From: an uncultured Porphyromonadaceae bacterium
Lineage (GTDB): Bacteria; Bacteroidota; Bacteroidia; Bacteroidales; Barnesiellaceae_A
Direction of reading: 5' to 3'
Assembly (NCBI GenBank): GCA_900542255.1
Contig: UQMR01000020.1
Span: forward strand, 1-35,222
DNA length: 35,222 bases
Both the position numbers and the translations under genes were made by a program. Numbering within the stretch: the stretch's first letter is position 1; every line of letters starts with the position of its first letter. The notes under the pieces were generated by a model, which was given only the letters and a program-made list of their open reading frames with translations, made no database searches and was not told the origin of the DNA. Below, piece after piece: positions 25,239 to 33,127 of the stretch.

Positions 25239-26654
25239 TTATTTTACAGTAAGATTTTTCATTTCCCATGTAGCCGACTCGGTGTCGCTGCACAGATATT
25301 TGAAGGCAAAGCGTACGCCGGCTTTCAGGTATTGCGAGGGAATGCTGCATTGTCCCGATGATACATAGTTCCAGCTTGTTCCGTCAGGGTAGGTGGCAAT
25401 GGTTACTTGTGTCCAGTCGGCATTGTTGGGGTCTCCTTCGGTGTAGTTGTCGCTTATCCACAGGGTGTGGTTGGTTTTGAGGTTGGCCACATCGCCTTTG
25501 TTGATGGCGTGTTCGAAAGAGATGGCTGCCTTTTCGCACGACGAGAGGTCGATGGCCGGCGAGATGAGCCAGTCTTCGTTGGCGTGGCTGCTACCGTTTT
25601 GGAAGCCCGATATGGTGGCGCCGTATTGGCTGTCGGCTCTCCACTCTTGCGTGCCGGTAACGTTGTATGTAGTGAATTCGCCCAATGTTCCGTTGAGGAA
25701 TGTCTCGCTGAAAATGGCGGGAGTGGGGGTAGGTGCGCTGCCCGTCTCGAATCCCTCCAAATCGTTGAGCGTGCGTATGGTGAGCTGTATCTCACCCTCG
25801 GTAGTAGGCGAGTTTTTGTACCAGCTTACGAGTGCTACAACATCACCCCATTGGTCTTCATCGGGTATGCGGAGGTCGGCAAAGCGGGCATATTCGCTCG
25901 ACGAGATGTAGGCGACGTTGCCGTCGGCATCGGCGATTTGGCGGGCTTGCGGGTAACCTACGTTGTATGTACCGTTGAAGGTAGAGGGCGCGAAGATTTT
26001 GTCGGCATCGCTGAGGCGTTCTCCGCCGTCACCCAAACCGGTAAAATGCACGTCTTTGATTCTGACAAGACGGCCGTACATGGTAGAGTCGCAAGCCAGC
26101 AACTCGGGGATGGTAATCTCTTGCACGATGATGGCAGTAGTGTCGGGGGTCCCTATACATTGTACGCGGGCGTCGAAGTAGGGGTAGGGAATACGTCCGG
26201 GCTCGATACGGCTGTAATTGGTATTGAAGGTCTCTATGCCCAATTGTACCATGTCGGCATAGCGGCCCAGGACAAGCCCCTTACATTTGATGGCAACGAC
26301 CTGTCCCAGCGGGAAGGTTCCCGACAGGCTGCCGGCATCGACGCTCACTTTGAGAGCTTCGCCCGTCTGCGTGTCTTGTATGACCATATATTTGTATATG
26401 TTGCCGGCAACGTCGGTAGAGGTAACGCGACCTTTGATGATGACTTCGCTCTCGGTATCGATGTAGTTGATAGAGAAGACCGAGTCTTTGAGGTCGAATG
26501 TTTGCTTGAAGTCGGCAATAGACATCGTCTCGCTCCATGCCGCATCCTCGCCGACGATAAGTTGGTCGGCAGGTATGGGGTCGAACTTGGCGCAACCGGC
26601 CATCGTAAAGCCGAGTGTTGCCAGCAGTGCCCATGTATATTTATTGTATTTCAT
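25239..26654 (-). CDS. DUF5689-like surface lipoprotein with choice-of-anchor-J C-terminus
   Basis: A 471-residue lipoprotein (MAGC, lipidated Cys 21). Residues about 41-300 match the DUF5689 pattern that accompanies TonB receptors in Bacteroidota, with VIIKGRVTSTDVAGNIYKYMVIQD, a typical OB-like segment, then GQVVAIKCKGL. Residues 313-471 repeat the jelly-roll domain of the next gene (ETFLNGTLGEF, SPAIDLSS, PSQYLKAGVRFAFKYLC), with about 60% identity by eye. It likely serves as an accessory binding lipoprotein of the TonB receptor, in place of SusD. Start ATG 26654 follows 33 bases after the receptor stop; 20 bases separate its own stop from the next gene. Confidence 0.75.
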   Translation of the reverse strand: MKYNKYTWALLATLGFTMAGCAKFDPIPADQLIVGEDAAWSETMSIADFKQTFDLKDSVFSINYIDTESEVIIKGRVTSTDVAGNIYKYMVIQDTQTGEALKVSVDAGSLSGTFPLGQVVAIKCKGLVLGRYADMVQLGIETFNTNYSRIEPGRIPYPYFDARVQCIGTPDTTAIIVQEITIPELLACDSTMYGRLVRIKDVHFTGLGDGGERLSDADKIFAPSTFNGTYNVGYPQARQIADADGNVAYISSSEYARFADLRIPDEDQWGDVVALVSWYKNSPTTEGEIQLTIRTLNDLEGFETGSAPTPTPAIFSETFLNGTLGEFTTYNVTGTQEWRADSQYGATISGFQNGSSHANEDWLISPAIDLSSCEKAAISFEHAINKGDVANLKTNHTLWISDNYTEGDPNNADWTQVTIATYPDGTSWNYVSSGQCSIPSQYLKAGVRFAFKYLCSDTESATWEMKNLTVK

Positions 26655-26687
26655 AATTGTATATGCTTTTATTGGGTTATATATGGT

Positions 26688-29570
26688 TTAGAATTTTAGA
26701 GCGACGTTGAGGAACATGTTGAAGCCCCATGCGTAGTAGTAGCGGTTGGGGAACTTGTCGACTGTCTGTATCGCTTTTACTGCACTACGGGTGTTGCGGC
26801 TCAGACGAGCTTGTTGGTAACCGCCTGTAACGAGGTCGGTGTTGTTGAGCAGGTTGTTGAGGCTGAGGTTGATGTTGAGCTGTTGCTTGCGGTTGTTGAA
26901 GTAGATGACTTTACCTACCGAAGCATCGAGCAGGAAGCCGCCTTTGAGGCGCTCTTGGGTACCTAAAAGGGCTTTTTGCTCCTCGGTATAACCTGCGTAG
27001 TATTGCAATTGTCCGTCTTTATTGGGGTAGTAACCGCCTTTGACATTCATTTCGGTGAAACGCGAGGGTGAGAAGTCGAGGTAGTTTTTGTCGAAGTACG
27101 AGAGTGTAACGTCGGCAAACCACATCTGGGGATGGAAATAGCTGAGTGTTGCACTTACGGCGAGTTGCGGGCCGTTGCTTACCATAAGGTCTTTGGTATA
27201 TACGGTCTCTATCACATCGGTACTCTGGGTGAGGTCGGTGGGAATTTCGCCGGTAAATACGTTACATCCGTTCTCGGCACTCATTACGCCTATGGCATTG
27301 TCGGTGTAGCGATAGTCGCCGTAGGTACCTGCCAGTTGCAGTGAGAAGCCGTAGATGAGGTCTATGTCGAGACCCAGCTCTACGCCGCGGAATACACGGT
27401 CTACACCGCTCAGCGTATGATTGACGTAGGTGTGGAACTCGTCATTGTAGTAACCTGTGCTTTCGGTACCGTCTTGCATGTGCGTTTGGAAGAGGGTGAG
27501 GCGACCTTGGATGCGTGAGTAGTTGAATATCCAGTTGAGGTCGTAAGAGAGTACCTTCTCAGAGGCAAGCCCCGGGAGCTGTCTGTCTTTTACACGGGGT
27601 GCTACGTAGCTGTACGAAGGCAGCGGAGCGCGGCTCTCGATAAGTCCGTTCACTATTACACGGTTGTGGGCATCGGCTTTCCATGTGAGACCGGCTTTGA
27701 ATGCCGGGTCGAGGAAGTAGGTGAGTTTGCCGAAGCCTTTCGACTGCTCGCCTATCACCTCGGCACGACCGTTACGCATAAGACCTTCGCGTTGGAATTG
27801 CGTGTAATTGAGTGCCAAAGCATAGTAAATATCGAAGTGGCGGGTATTCCAATAATTATCGATGAATGCCGATGCCTTTACAACATGCAGGTTGTAGTTG
27901 TAACCGAAAACATCACCTTCGCGCACCGCGCGGTTGGGGTTGTCGAGGTCGTTTTGTATGATGATGGCGTTGTTGCTGAAATCGCGCTCGGCAAACTGGT
28001 CGATGTCTATCCATTGATTACCGCCCAGCAAGTCGTCGACCGTCTTGTAGTGCATGCCTTTGCCGTATTTACCCGACACGCCGGCGTGTAACAGCAGCTT
28101 GTCGTTGATTTTGTTGGTGTATAGGGCGTTGAGGGCCGACTCCATGAGGTCGTTGTGGCGGCGCTCCAAAATATAGTGGGCGCTGGCATTGGGGTTGGCC
28201 GCATTGTTCAAGTAGTTGGCTTGGTAGAGGGAAGCCCAGTTGATTTGGGTGATGTCGGTATTGTTGTTTATCCATTCATTGCGCAATGAATTGTAGAGGT
28301 CGGTATTTACATCGTTGTAGAATGGGTTGTTTACATCGCCGGGGCCGTTAACGTTGAGGTTGGTATATTGGAAGCTCGGCAGGTTGCGGTAGTAGTCGGG
28401 GCGCGGGTCGGGAGCATTGTAGAATGCGAGCGCGCTGTTGCTATACTTGTTGTAGTGGTATGCGGCACCTATTTTGAGGTTGCTGCGGTCGTTGATTTTC
28501 CAATCGTAGTTGACAATGACGGTGGGGTCGTAGCTTTGTACGATGCGCGAGTTGCGTACCTTGCCGTCCTGGTAGCCCCAGTAGGAGTTGTAGTATATGC
28601 CGCGGTAGTCGTAAACCTCTTGTGTAGAGGCGCTCGATTGTCCGCGCTCGGTAGGAGCTCCCCATGTGGTGATGGCGATGCTGTGGTCGCCGAATATCTT
28701 CTGTGCGGCAAAGAAGTAGCCAAAGGAGTTGTATGATGTTCCTTCGTTACGCCCTTTTTCGGCCCAGCGGTATACGAGAGAACCGGTAAAGGCCCATCCG
28801 TTGTCCATAAGACCTGTGGCGTAAGTGGCTTGTCCGCGCAGCATGTAGGAGCGGTTGGTATAAGAGAGGCCTACATGAGCTCCGGCTGCATATTCGGCTG
28901 CATAAGTGTTGATGTTGGTGGCACCGGTGAGAGAACCGAATGAATAGCCCGTCATGTCGAGGCCGTTAACGACGTCTTTGTTGCGGGTGGCGTTGTTGAG
29001 ACCGCCTATACCGGAATAGTTGAATCTGCCGCGCTCACTGTCGGTGAAGTCTATACCGTTGATAGAGGTGGCGTGGTCGCGCTGGTCGTATCCTCTCAGA
29101 GAGAAGCGCATGGGGCTGAATGTGTAGCTCGTGGCACTCAGGTAGGGGTCGTCTGAGGAGGAGGTGAGGTAGGCTACCGATTGGCTTGCGACGGCACCTT
29201 CGTCTTCGAGCATTGCCTCGTCAAAAAGGAGGGCATTGTCCTCGGCGCTCATCTCGTCGATGACGATTTTGCGTTGCATCTCGGTGTTGATAACCAGCGG
29301 TGTGGACACAACCGTGATGGCGAAGGCCTGCGGCTCGAATCCGTTTTTTGAGAATGTAATGTTGGTTTGGCCTTCGGTTACGTTCTGTAACTCGAATTGT
29401 CCGTCGAAACCTGTTTTCACAGTCTTCCCATCGCTTGGAATCGACACTTGTACGTCGGCAATGGGGCTTTTCGTTTCATTATCGACAACAGTGCCTCGCA
29501 CTACGCCTGCAACAGCCGGCAGGCAAGCAGCTAATGTGAGTAGCATTGTTATCCAAAAAATTCGCTTCAT
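26688..29570 (-). CDS. TonB-dependent receptor with N-terminal carboxypeptidase-regulatory-like domain
   Basis: A 960-residue outer-membrane importer. A signal peptide (1-21) is followed by a CarboxypepD_reg-like domain (about 22-100; GVVRGTVVDNETKSPIADV). A plug domain (about 120-250; GYDQRDHATSINGIDFTD) and a 22-strand barrel follow, and the chain ends in ALKF. No SusD gene is present; two lipoproteins follow in the same operon instead. Many tyrosines and asparagines in the loops suggest a polar ligand. An endonuclease-like secreted enzyme is divergently transcribed 379 bases away, which makes nucleic acid or phosphate-rich ligands plausible. No clear ligand can be read from sequence alone. 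Confidence 0.87.
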   Translation of the reverse strand: MKRIFWITMLLTLAACLPAVAGVVRGTVVDNETKSPIADVQVSIPSDGKTVKTGFDGQFELQNVTEGQTNITFSKNGFEPQAFAITVVSTPLVINTEMQRKIVIDEMSAEDNALLFDEAMLEDEGAVASQSVAYLTSSSDDPYLSATSYTFSPMRFSLRGYDQRDHATSINGIDFTDSERGRFNYSGIGGLNNATRNKDVVNGLDMTGYSFGSLTGATNINTYAAEYAAGAHVGLSYTNRSYMLRGQATYATGLMDNGWAFTGSLVYRWAEKGRNEGTSYNSFGYFFAAQKIFGDHSIAITTWGAPTERGQSSASTQEVYDYRGIYYNSYWGYQDGKVRNSRIVQSYDPTVIVNYDWKINDRSNLKIGAAYHYNKYSNSALAFYNAPDPRPDYYRNLPSFQYTNLNVNGPGDVNNPFYNDVNTDLYNSLRNEWINNNTDITQINWASLYQANYLNNAANPNASAHYILERRHNDLMESALNALYTNKINDKLLLHAGVSGKYGKGMHYKTVDDLLGGNQWIDIDQFAERDFSNNAIIIQNDLDNPNRAVREGDVFGYNYNLHVVKASAFIDNYWNTRHFDIYYALALNYTQFQREGLMRNGRAEVIGEQSKGFGKLTYFLDPAFKAGLTWKADAHNRVIVNGLIESRAPLPSYSYVAPRVKDRQLPGLASEKVLSYDLNWIFNYSRIQGRLTLFQTHMQDGTESTGYYNDEFHTYVNHTLSGVDRVFRGVELGLDIDLIYGFSLQLAGTYGDYRYTDNAIGVMSAENGCNVFTGEIPTDLTQSTDVIETVYTKDLMVSNGPQLAVSATLSYFHPQMWFADVTLSYFDKNYLDFSPSRFTEMNVKGGYYPNKDGQLQYYAGYTEEQKALLGTQERLKGGFLLDASVGKVIYFNNRKQQLNINLSLNNLLNNTDLVTGGYQQARLSRNTRSAVKAIQTVDKFPNRYYYAWGFNMFLNVALKF

Positions 29571-29948
29571 AAGTAAAGGTTTAATTTTTGAAATGATCAG
29601 ATTGTATTGTTTTATAATATTTACATAGTGTTTCCATATATCTTTTTGTCAGGGCTTTGCGCCCTTGTAACCCCCGACGTTGCCGGGTAGGGGGTTAAAA
29701 AAATAGTAAAGTCTGCAAATTAAAGAAAAGTTTTCCTATTATCCTATTTCATTGCTATGAAAAATATGACCTGCCGGGAAATAATGCGCCCCGCATGGGC
29801 AGATATGGGGATGCAGGCACCCCTTTTGTGCTTTTATATAGCCCGAAAAAAGTTTTCATACAGATGAGACAAGTTATTGGGTGGAATATATTATATTTAC
29901 GCCGTGAAAAAATGGAATATTATATTATATATTGTAAATAGAGGATAT
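29571..29948. other. Divergent intergenic region with stem-loops
   Basis: This separates the receptor operon from the divergent nuclease-fold gene. GGGC-TTTGC-GCCC lies at 29652-29664. At 29669-29696 AACCCCC pairs with GGGGGTT around an inner GC-rich loop, followed on the plus strand by a run of seven A's. Both would lie in the leader of the receptor mRNA if it starts above 29700, but a proper promoter there is not visible; TTAATTTG at 29716-29723 (minus strand) is only a near match. Likewise TATATTTA at 29892-29899 is a near -7 box for the nuclease. Confidence 0.5.
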
Positions 29949-30989
29949 ATGAAGAAATTTGCATTATTCGTTTTGTTGAGTTTCGCTATCACGGCGGTCG
30001 CTTATTCACAGGGCAAGGTCGCTGTCTATTCGGTAGCGTTTTATAACATGGAAAACCTTTTCGATACCATTGACCAGCCGGACGTTCTTGACGAAGAGTT
30101 TACGCCTACGGGTACCTATCGTTGGGGCGCACTCAAATATCGTAATAAGGTAAATAATCTGGCCTATGTGCTGAGTAAACTTGCTACCGACAAGTTCTGT
30201 CCGCAAGGTCCTGCCGTGATAGGCGTGAGCGAGATAGAAAACCGGGGCGTATTGGAAGACCTGATAGCTGCCGATGCGCTGGCCGGACGTAATTACGGCA
30301 TTGTACACTTCGACAGCCCCGACCGTCGCGGTGTAGATGTGGCTTTGATTTATGACAAGAATCAGTTTGAGGTAGATACCGCTATCAGCGCCCGCTTGCA
30401 CATGAAGTGTGCGCCCGACGACCTTACTCGCGACCAGCTGTTGGTAAGCGGCCGGTTGGCCGGCGAAAGGGTGCATTTTATTGTCAACCACTGGCCGTCG
30501 CGCTGGGGTGGAGAAGTGGCTTCGAGTCCGCGTCGTGAAGAGGCGGCTGCCCTCACGCGCCATTTGGCCGACTCGGTTCTGGCTGCCGACCCCGACTCGA
30601 AAGTGATTATCATGGGCGACCTCAACGACGACCCCTATAACAAGAGTGTAAGCAAAGTCTTGGGGGCTGTGAAGAGTAAAGAGAAGTTGAAACCCGGTGG
30701 CTACTTTAACGCTATGTGGGAACTCTATGACCGGGGTATCGGCACTTTGGCCTATAACGGAGCATGGAACCTGTTTGACCAAATGATACTCTCGGCCAAC
30801 CTCGTCGGGAAAGACCGCTCGACATTGAAATATTTTAAGAGCGAGGTTTTCAACAAGGATTTCCTGTGCCAGCAAACCGGCAAATACAAAGGTTATCCGC
30901 TCCGTACGCATGCGCAGGGCCGTTACCTGAACGGATATAGCGACCACTTCCCTGTCATCATCTACCTGGCAAAGCGTGTTGCGAAGTAG
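29949..30989 (+). CDS. Secreted endonuclease/exonuclease/phosphatase-fold protein
   Basis: A 346-residue protein with a signal peptide (residues 1-20, ending AYS-Q) and an EEP (DNase-I-like) domain. Its motifs are MENLFD (34-39), SEIEN (94-98, metal-binding Glu), VDVALIYD, NHWPSR (N180, H181), GDLNDDP (D224, N226) and YSDHFP (D332, H333). These are the metal and catalytic positions of phosphodiesterases in this fold, so an extracytoplasmic nuclease or phosphodiesterase is likely. The longest frame begins at 29877, but the ATG at 29949 starts a proper signal peptide. It stands alone, divergent from the TonB receptor, and the two plausibly serve one substrate. Confidence 0.85.
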   Translation: MKKFALFVLLSFAITAVAYSQGKVAVYSVAFYNMENLFDTIDQPDVLDEEFTPTGTYRWGALKYRNKVNNLAYVLSKLATDKFCPQGPAVIGVSEIENRGVLEDLIAADALAGRNYGIVHFDSPDRRGVDVALIYDKNQFEVDTAISARLHMKCAPDDLTRDQLLVSGRLAGERVHFIVNHWPSRWGGEVASSPRREEAAALTRHLADSVLAADPDSKVIIMGDLNDDPYNKSVSKVLGAVKSKEKLKPGGYFNAMWELYDRGIGTLAYNGAWNLFDQMILSANLVGKDRSTLKYFKSEVFNKDFLCQQTGKYKGYPLRTHAQGRYLNGYSDHFPVIIYLAKRVAK

Positions 30990-31047
30990 TGGCTGTGCAG
31001 CGCCGCGGTATGAGTGCGGCCTGAGAGAATAATATAATGTATAGAGA

Positions 31048-31079
31048 AGCCCCCCGGCAGGAAGTCCTGTCGGGGGGCT
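31048..31079. terminator. Hairpin between convergent nuclease and PP2C genes
   Basis: AGCCCCCCGGCAGG pairs with CCTGTCGGGGGGCT (14 bp, one G-U) around AAGT. There is little T-run on either strand, but its position between convergent genes indicates a shared transcript end. Confidence 0.7.
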
Positions 31080-31142
31080 CTGCATGAAGGGGTATTGCCT
31101 CTTTATGTGGGGGTGTCAATCTCGGGGACGAGTGTGCGCCGG

Positions 31143-32018
31143 TTATCCGAAGAAGGGCGCGTGCTCGGTATTTTCGCGCGAAGCGTTCTCGATGCCGCCC
31201 TTCTCTACATGCAATATGGCTACGGTGATATTGTCATTGCCGCCAGCCTCTATGGCCGCCTTGATAAGGGCCGAGCAGGCTTCGCCGGGCTTCGCATCAT
31301 ATTGCAGCAGAAGTTGCGCAATAGAGTTGTCATCGAGAAGCTCGGTGAGTCCGTCGGTACACAACATGAGCGTGTCGCCGGTAGCCAAGGGCAGCAATGT
31401 AGTGTCGGGGCGCACGTTCTGGCGGTCGTCGCCCAGGTAGCGTGTGATGCGCTTACGACCCGGGTGCATGGCTGCGTGGAGAGCGTCGATACGTCCCGCA
31501 TCCAACAGCTCCTGTATGTATAGGTGGTCGCGGGTGAGTTGTTTGAGGCCCATCTGCGGATTGTAAAGGTAGGCCCGGCTGTCGCCGCACCAGGCGATAT
31601 GGGCTTTCTTATCGTATATCCATGCTGCAACGAGTGTCGTACCCATGCCCCATGTTGTGGGGTCTTCATAGACACGCTGTTTTATGCGACGGTCGGCAGT
31701 GCCGCTTACGACTTTGAGATATTGCAGGCCGTTGTCGTCGCTTTCGACAACCGAGGGGTCCATATATCCCGGTGAGAAGTATTTGATAAATGTTTGTATG
31801 GTAATGTCGGCAGCTACTTCACCGGCATTCATGTCGCCCATGCCGTCGGCCATGACAATCATGGCGCCGTCGGTTCTGTCGGGGAGAGATGTCTCTGCGC
31901 AAGTGCCGTTCCATTGGGCAGCTGCCAGTGAGGGGCAGATGGCAAAACGGTCTTCGTTGTTGTTGCGGCGTAACCCTATATTGGTTTCGGCCGCAATTTT
32001 TATTTGCATGTTATCCAT
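31143..32018 (-). CDS. PP2C-family serine/threonine phosphatase
   Basis: A cytoplasmic metal-dependent phosphatase of 291 residues from the ATG at 32018 (a further ATG, in frame, is at 32009). Motifs in order are GLRRNNNED, ADGMGDMNAGE, GMGTTLVAAW, WCGDSRAYL, LTRDH, CTDGLTELL and GGNDNITV. These provide the aspartates that hold two metal ions in PPM phosphatases. Such proteins reverse Hanks-type kinase signals or act in stress signalling. No kinase or FHA gene is nearby. The promoter at 32051-32082 gives a short leader that fits the chosen start. Confidence 0.92.
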   Translation of the reverse strand: MDNMQIKIAAETNIGLRRNNNEDRFAICPSLAAAQWNGTCAETSLPDRTDGAMIVMADGMGDMNAGEVAADITIQTFIKYFSPGYMDPSVVESDDNGLQYLKVVSGTADRRIKQRVYEDPTTWGMGTTLVAAWIYDKKAHIAWCGDSRAYLYNPQMGLKQLTRDHLYIQELLDAGRIDALHAAMHPGRKRITRYLGDDRQNVRPDTTLLPLATGDTLMLCTDGLTELLDDNSIAQLLLQYDAKPGEACSALIKAAIEAGGNDNITVAILHVEKGGIENASRENTEHAPFFG

Positions 32019-32050
32019 AATCAATAGATCAATAGGAGCGATTTTGAGCG

Positions 32051-32082
32051 CAAAATTATCCTATCGGGGTGAATTTAGCAAA
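32051..32082 (-). promoter_or_regulatory. PP2C gene promoter
   Basis: On the minus strand TTTG (32079-32082) is followed by 20 bases and TAATTTTG (32051-32058), consistent with the Bacteroidota consensus. Confidence 0.65.
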
Positions 32083-32160
32083 AATAATCTGTGTAGAAAC
32101 AGTTAAATATTGGATCGTATTCTCTATGTGGTTGATTGCGTGCCGTTTCTCTAATTGCTG

Positions 32161-32619
32161 TTACAATAACTCTTCGTCATCTTCGTCGTCTCCCGGGTTG
32201 AGTTCCTGCATTTCGGCATATTCGTTCCATTCGGAGTCATTTTCCGTATAGATGGTTATGGGGAGTTGCTCGAATGTCGCAAGGGCTTCGTTGAGTCTGT
32301 TGCCGAAAGCCGTGATGTTGCGCGTATAGAAAATCATGTTTCGCTCGCTGTCGCCGGTGTATATGCCGGTGAGGATGGCGAGCTTGTCCTTTTCCATCGC
32401 TTTTTTGAGGGCGGTAAGAGCCTCTTCCATCAGTTGGGCGCTGCTCTCGTCGGGCATCCCGTTGAGGTCGGGGTGGTAGTTCCACGTTATTTCTGCGCGG
32501 AACGGGAATTTGCCCGACTCTCTGAATTCGTCGATGTGGCATCGTCCCGATATGAATATGGTGCGGTTGCCGGTTTCGCTTTCGGCAATGGCGGTGAACC
32601 ATTCGTCAGTTAGTTTCAT
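32161..32619 (-). CDS. DUF695-domain protein
   Basis: A 152-residue cytoplasmic protein without signal peptide. The order W-F-T-A-I-A-E-S, EITWNYHPD, ILTGIYTGDSERNMIFYTR and FGNRLNEAL matches the DUF695 family, whose function is not established. The last 20 residues are very acidic (NPGDDEDDEELL). The ATG at 32619 is used; no Shine-Dalgarno is seen. It follows an intrinsic terminator, so it must have its own promoter, which I could not locate. Confidence 0.75.
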   Translation of the reverse strand: MKLTDEWFTAIAESETGNRTIFISGRCHIDEFRESGKFPFRAEITWNYHPDLNGMPDESSAQLMEEALTALKKAMEKDKLAILTGIYTGDSERNMIFYTRNITAFGNRLNEALATFEQLPITIYTENDSEWNEYAEMQELNPGDDEDDEELL

Positions 32620-32626
32620 GATATGA

Positions 32627-32668
32627 GAAAAAAAACTTCACCAATTCATGCTATTGGCGAAGTTTTTA
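32627..32668 (-). terminator. Terminator of the Hc1-like gene
   Basis: On the minus strand AAAACTTCGCCAAT pairs with ATTGGTGAAGTTTT (one mismatch), followed by a T-run. It lies 31 bases after the small gene's stop codon. Confidence 0.82.
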
Positions 32669-32698
32669 ATTTTGAGGTTAGAAAAAATGAATGATACA

Positions 32699-32875
32699 TT
32701 ATTTTTTGCCGGCTTCGATAGATGCTTTGCGGAATTCTTTGAAAAGAGACTCCAATTCCAAGCTGGCTTTGCGAGCGCGTACGCCGGCAGCTTTATTGCC
32801 TTTTTCAACTACGGCGTTTGCATTGGTTTCAAATGTTTCCCACTCTTTTTTAATTTTCTCAACTAAGGTCTCCAT
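32699..32875 (-). CDS. Histone H1-like (Hc1-type) small basic protein
   Basis: A 58-residue protein, shorter than a 60-residue ORF cutoff. It begins METLVEKIKKEWETF, contains KGNKAAGVRARKASL and ends FRKASIEAGKK: a helical, lysine- and arginine-rich sequence as in the Hc1-type histone-like proteins of Bacteroidota, thought to bind DNA. The ATG at 32875 and TAA at 32699-32701 are clear, and the terminator follows. It is a single-gene unit, downstream of a -7 box at 32950-32957. Confidence 0.85.
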   Translation of the reverse strand: METLVEKIKKEWETFETNANAVVEKGNKAAGVRARKASLELESLFKEFRKASIEAGKK

Positions 32876-32949
32876 GATAAGCTCTTTTTTAATAGTTAGT
32901 AGTATTGATATTTATGTTTTCCAATTCTTTTTGCCAATGATTGATGCTG

Positions 32950-32957
32950 CAAATTTA
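32950..32957 (-). promoter_or_regulatory. -7 box of the Hc1-like gene
   Basis: TAAATTTG on the minus strand fits TAnnTTTG and gives a leader of about 70 bases, without a TTTG at -33. Confidence 0.45.
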
Positions 32958-33127
32958 AGATAAATAACCGAATTGCTTACGGCTTTCGTTGAAAATAATG
33001 GGATAAAACGTGAAGTTATAGTTAATAAAACTAAAATGCAGATTTTTGCGTATGCTGTGGAGCAGAAAAGCGGCTTTTTGTAAATTTTTTAGTAGTCTTT
33101 CCCGGGAGTTATGTGTCGTGTAAAGGC

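Noticed and set aside
25407..26699. A 430-codon open frame on the plus strand opposite the DUF5689-like gene
   Set aside because: It lies wholly opposite a lipoprotein with signal peptide and domain structure, its product has no motif, and codon bias on the coding strand explains the absence of stops.
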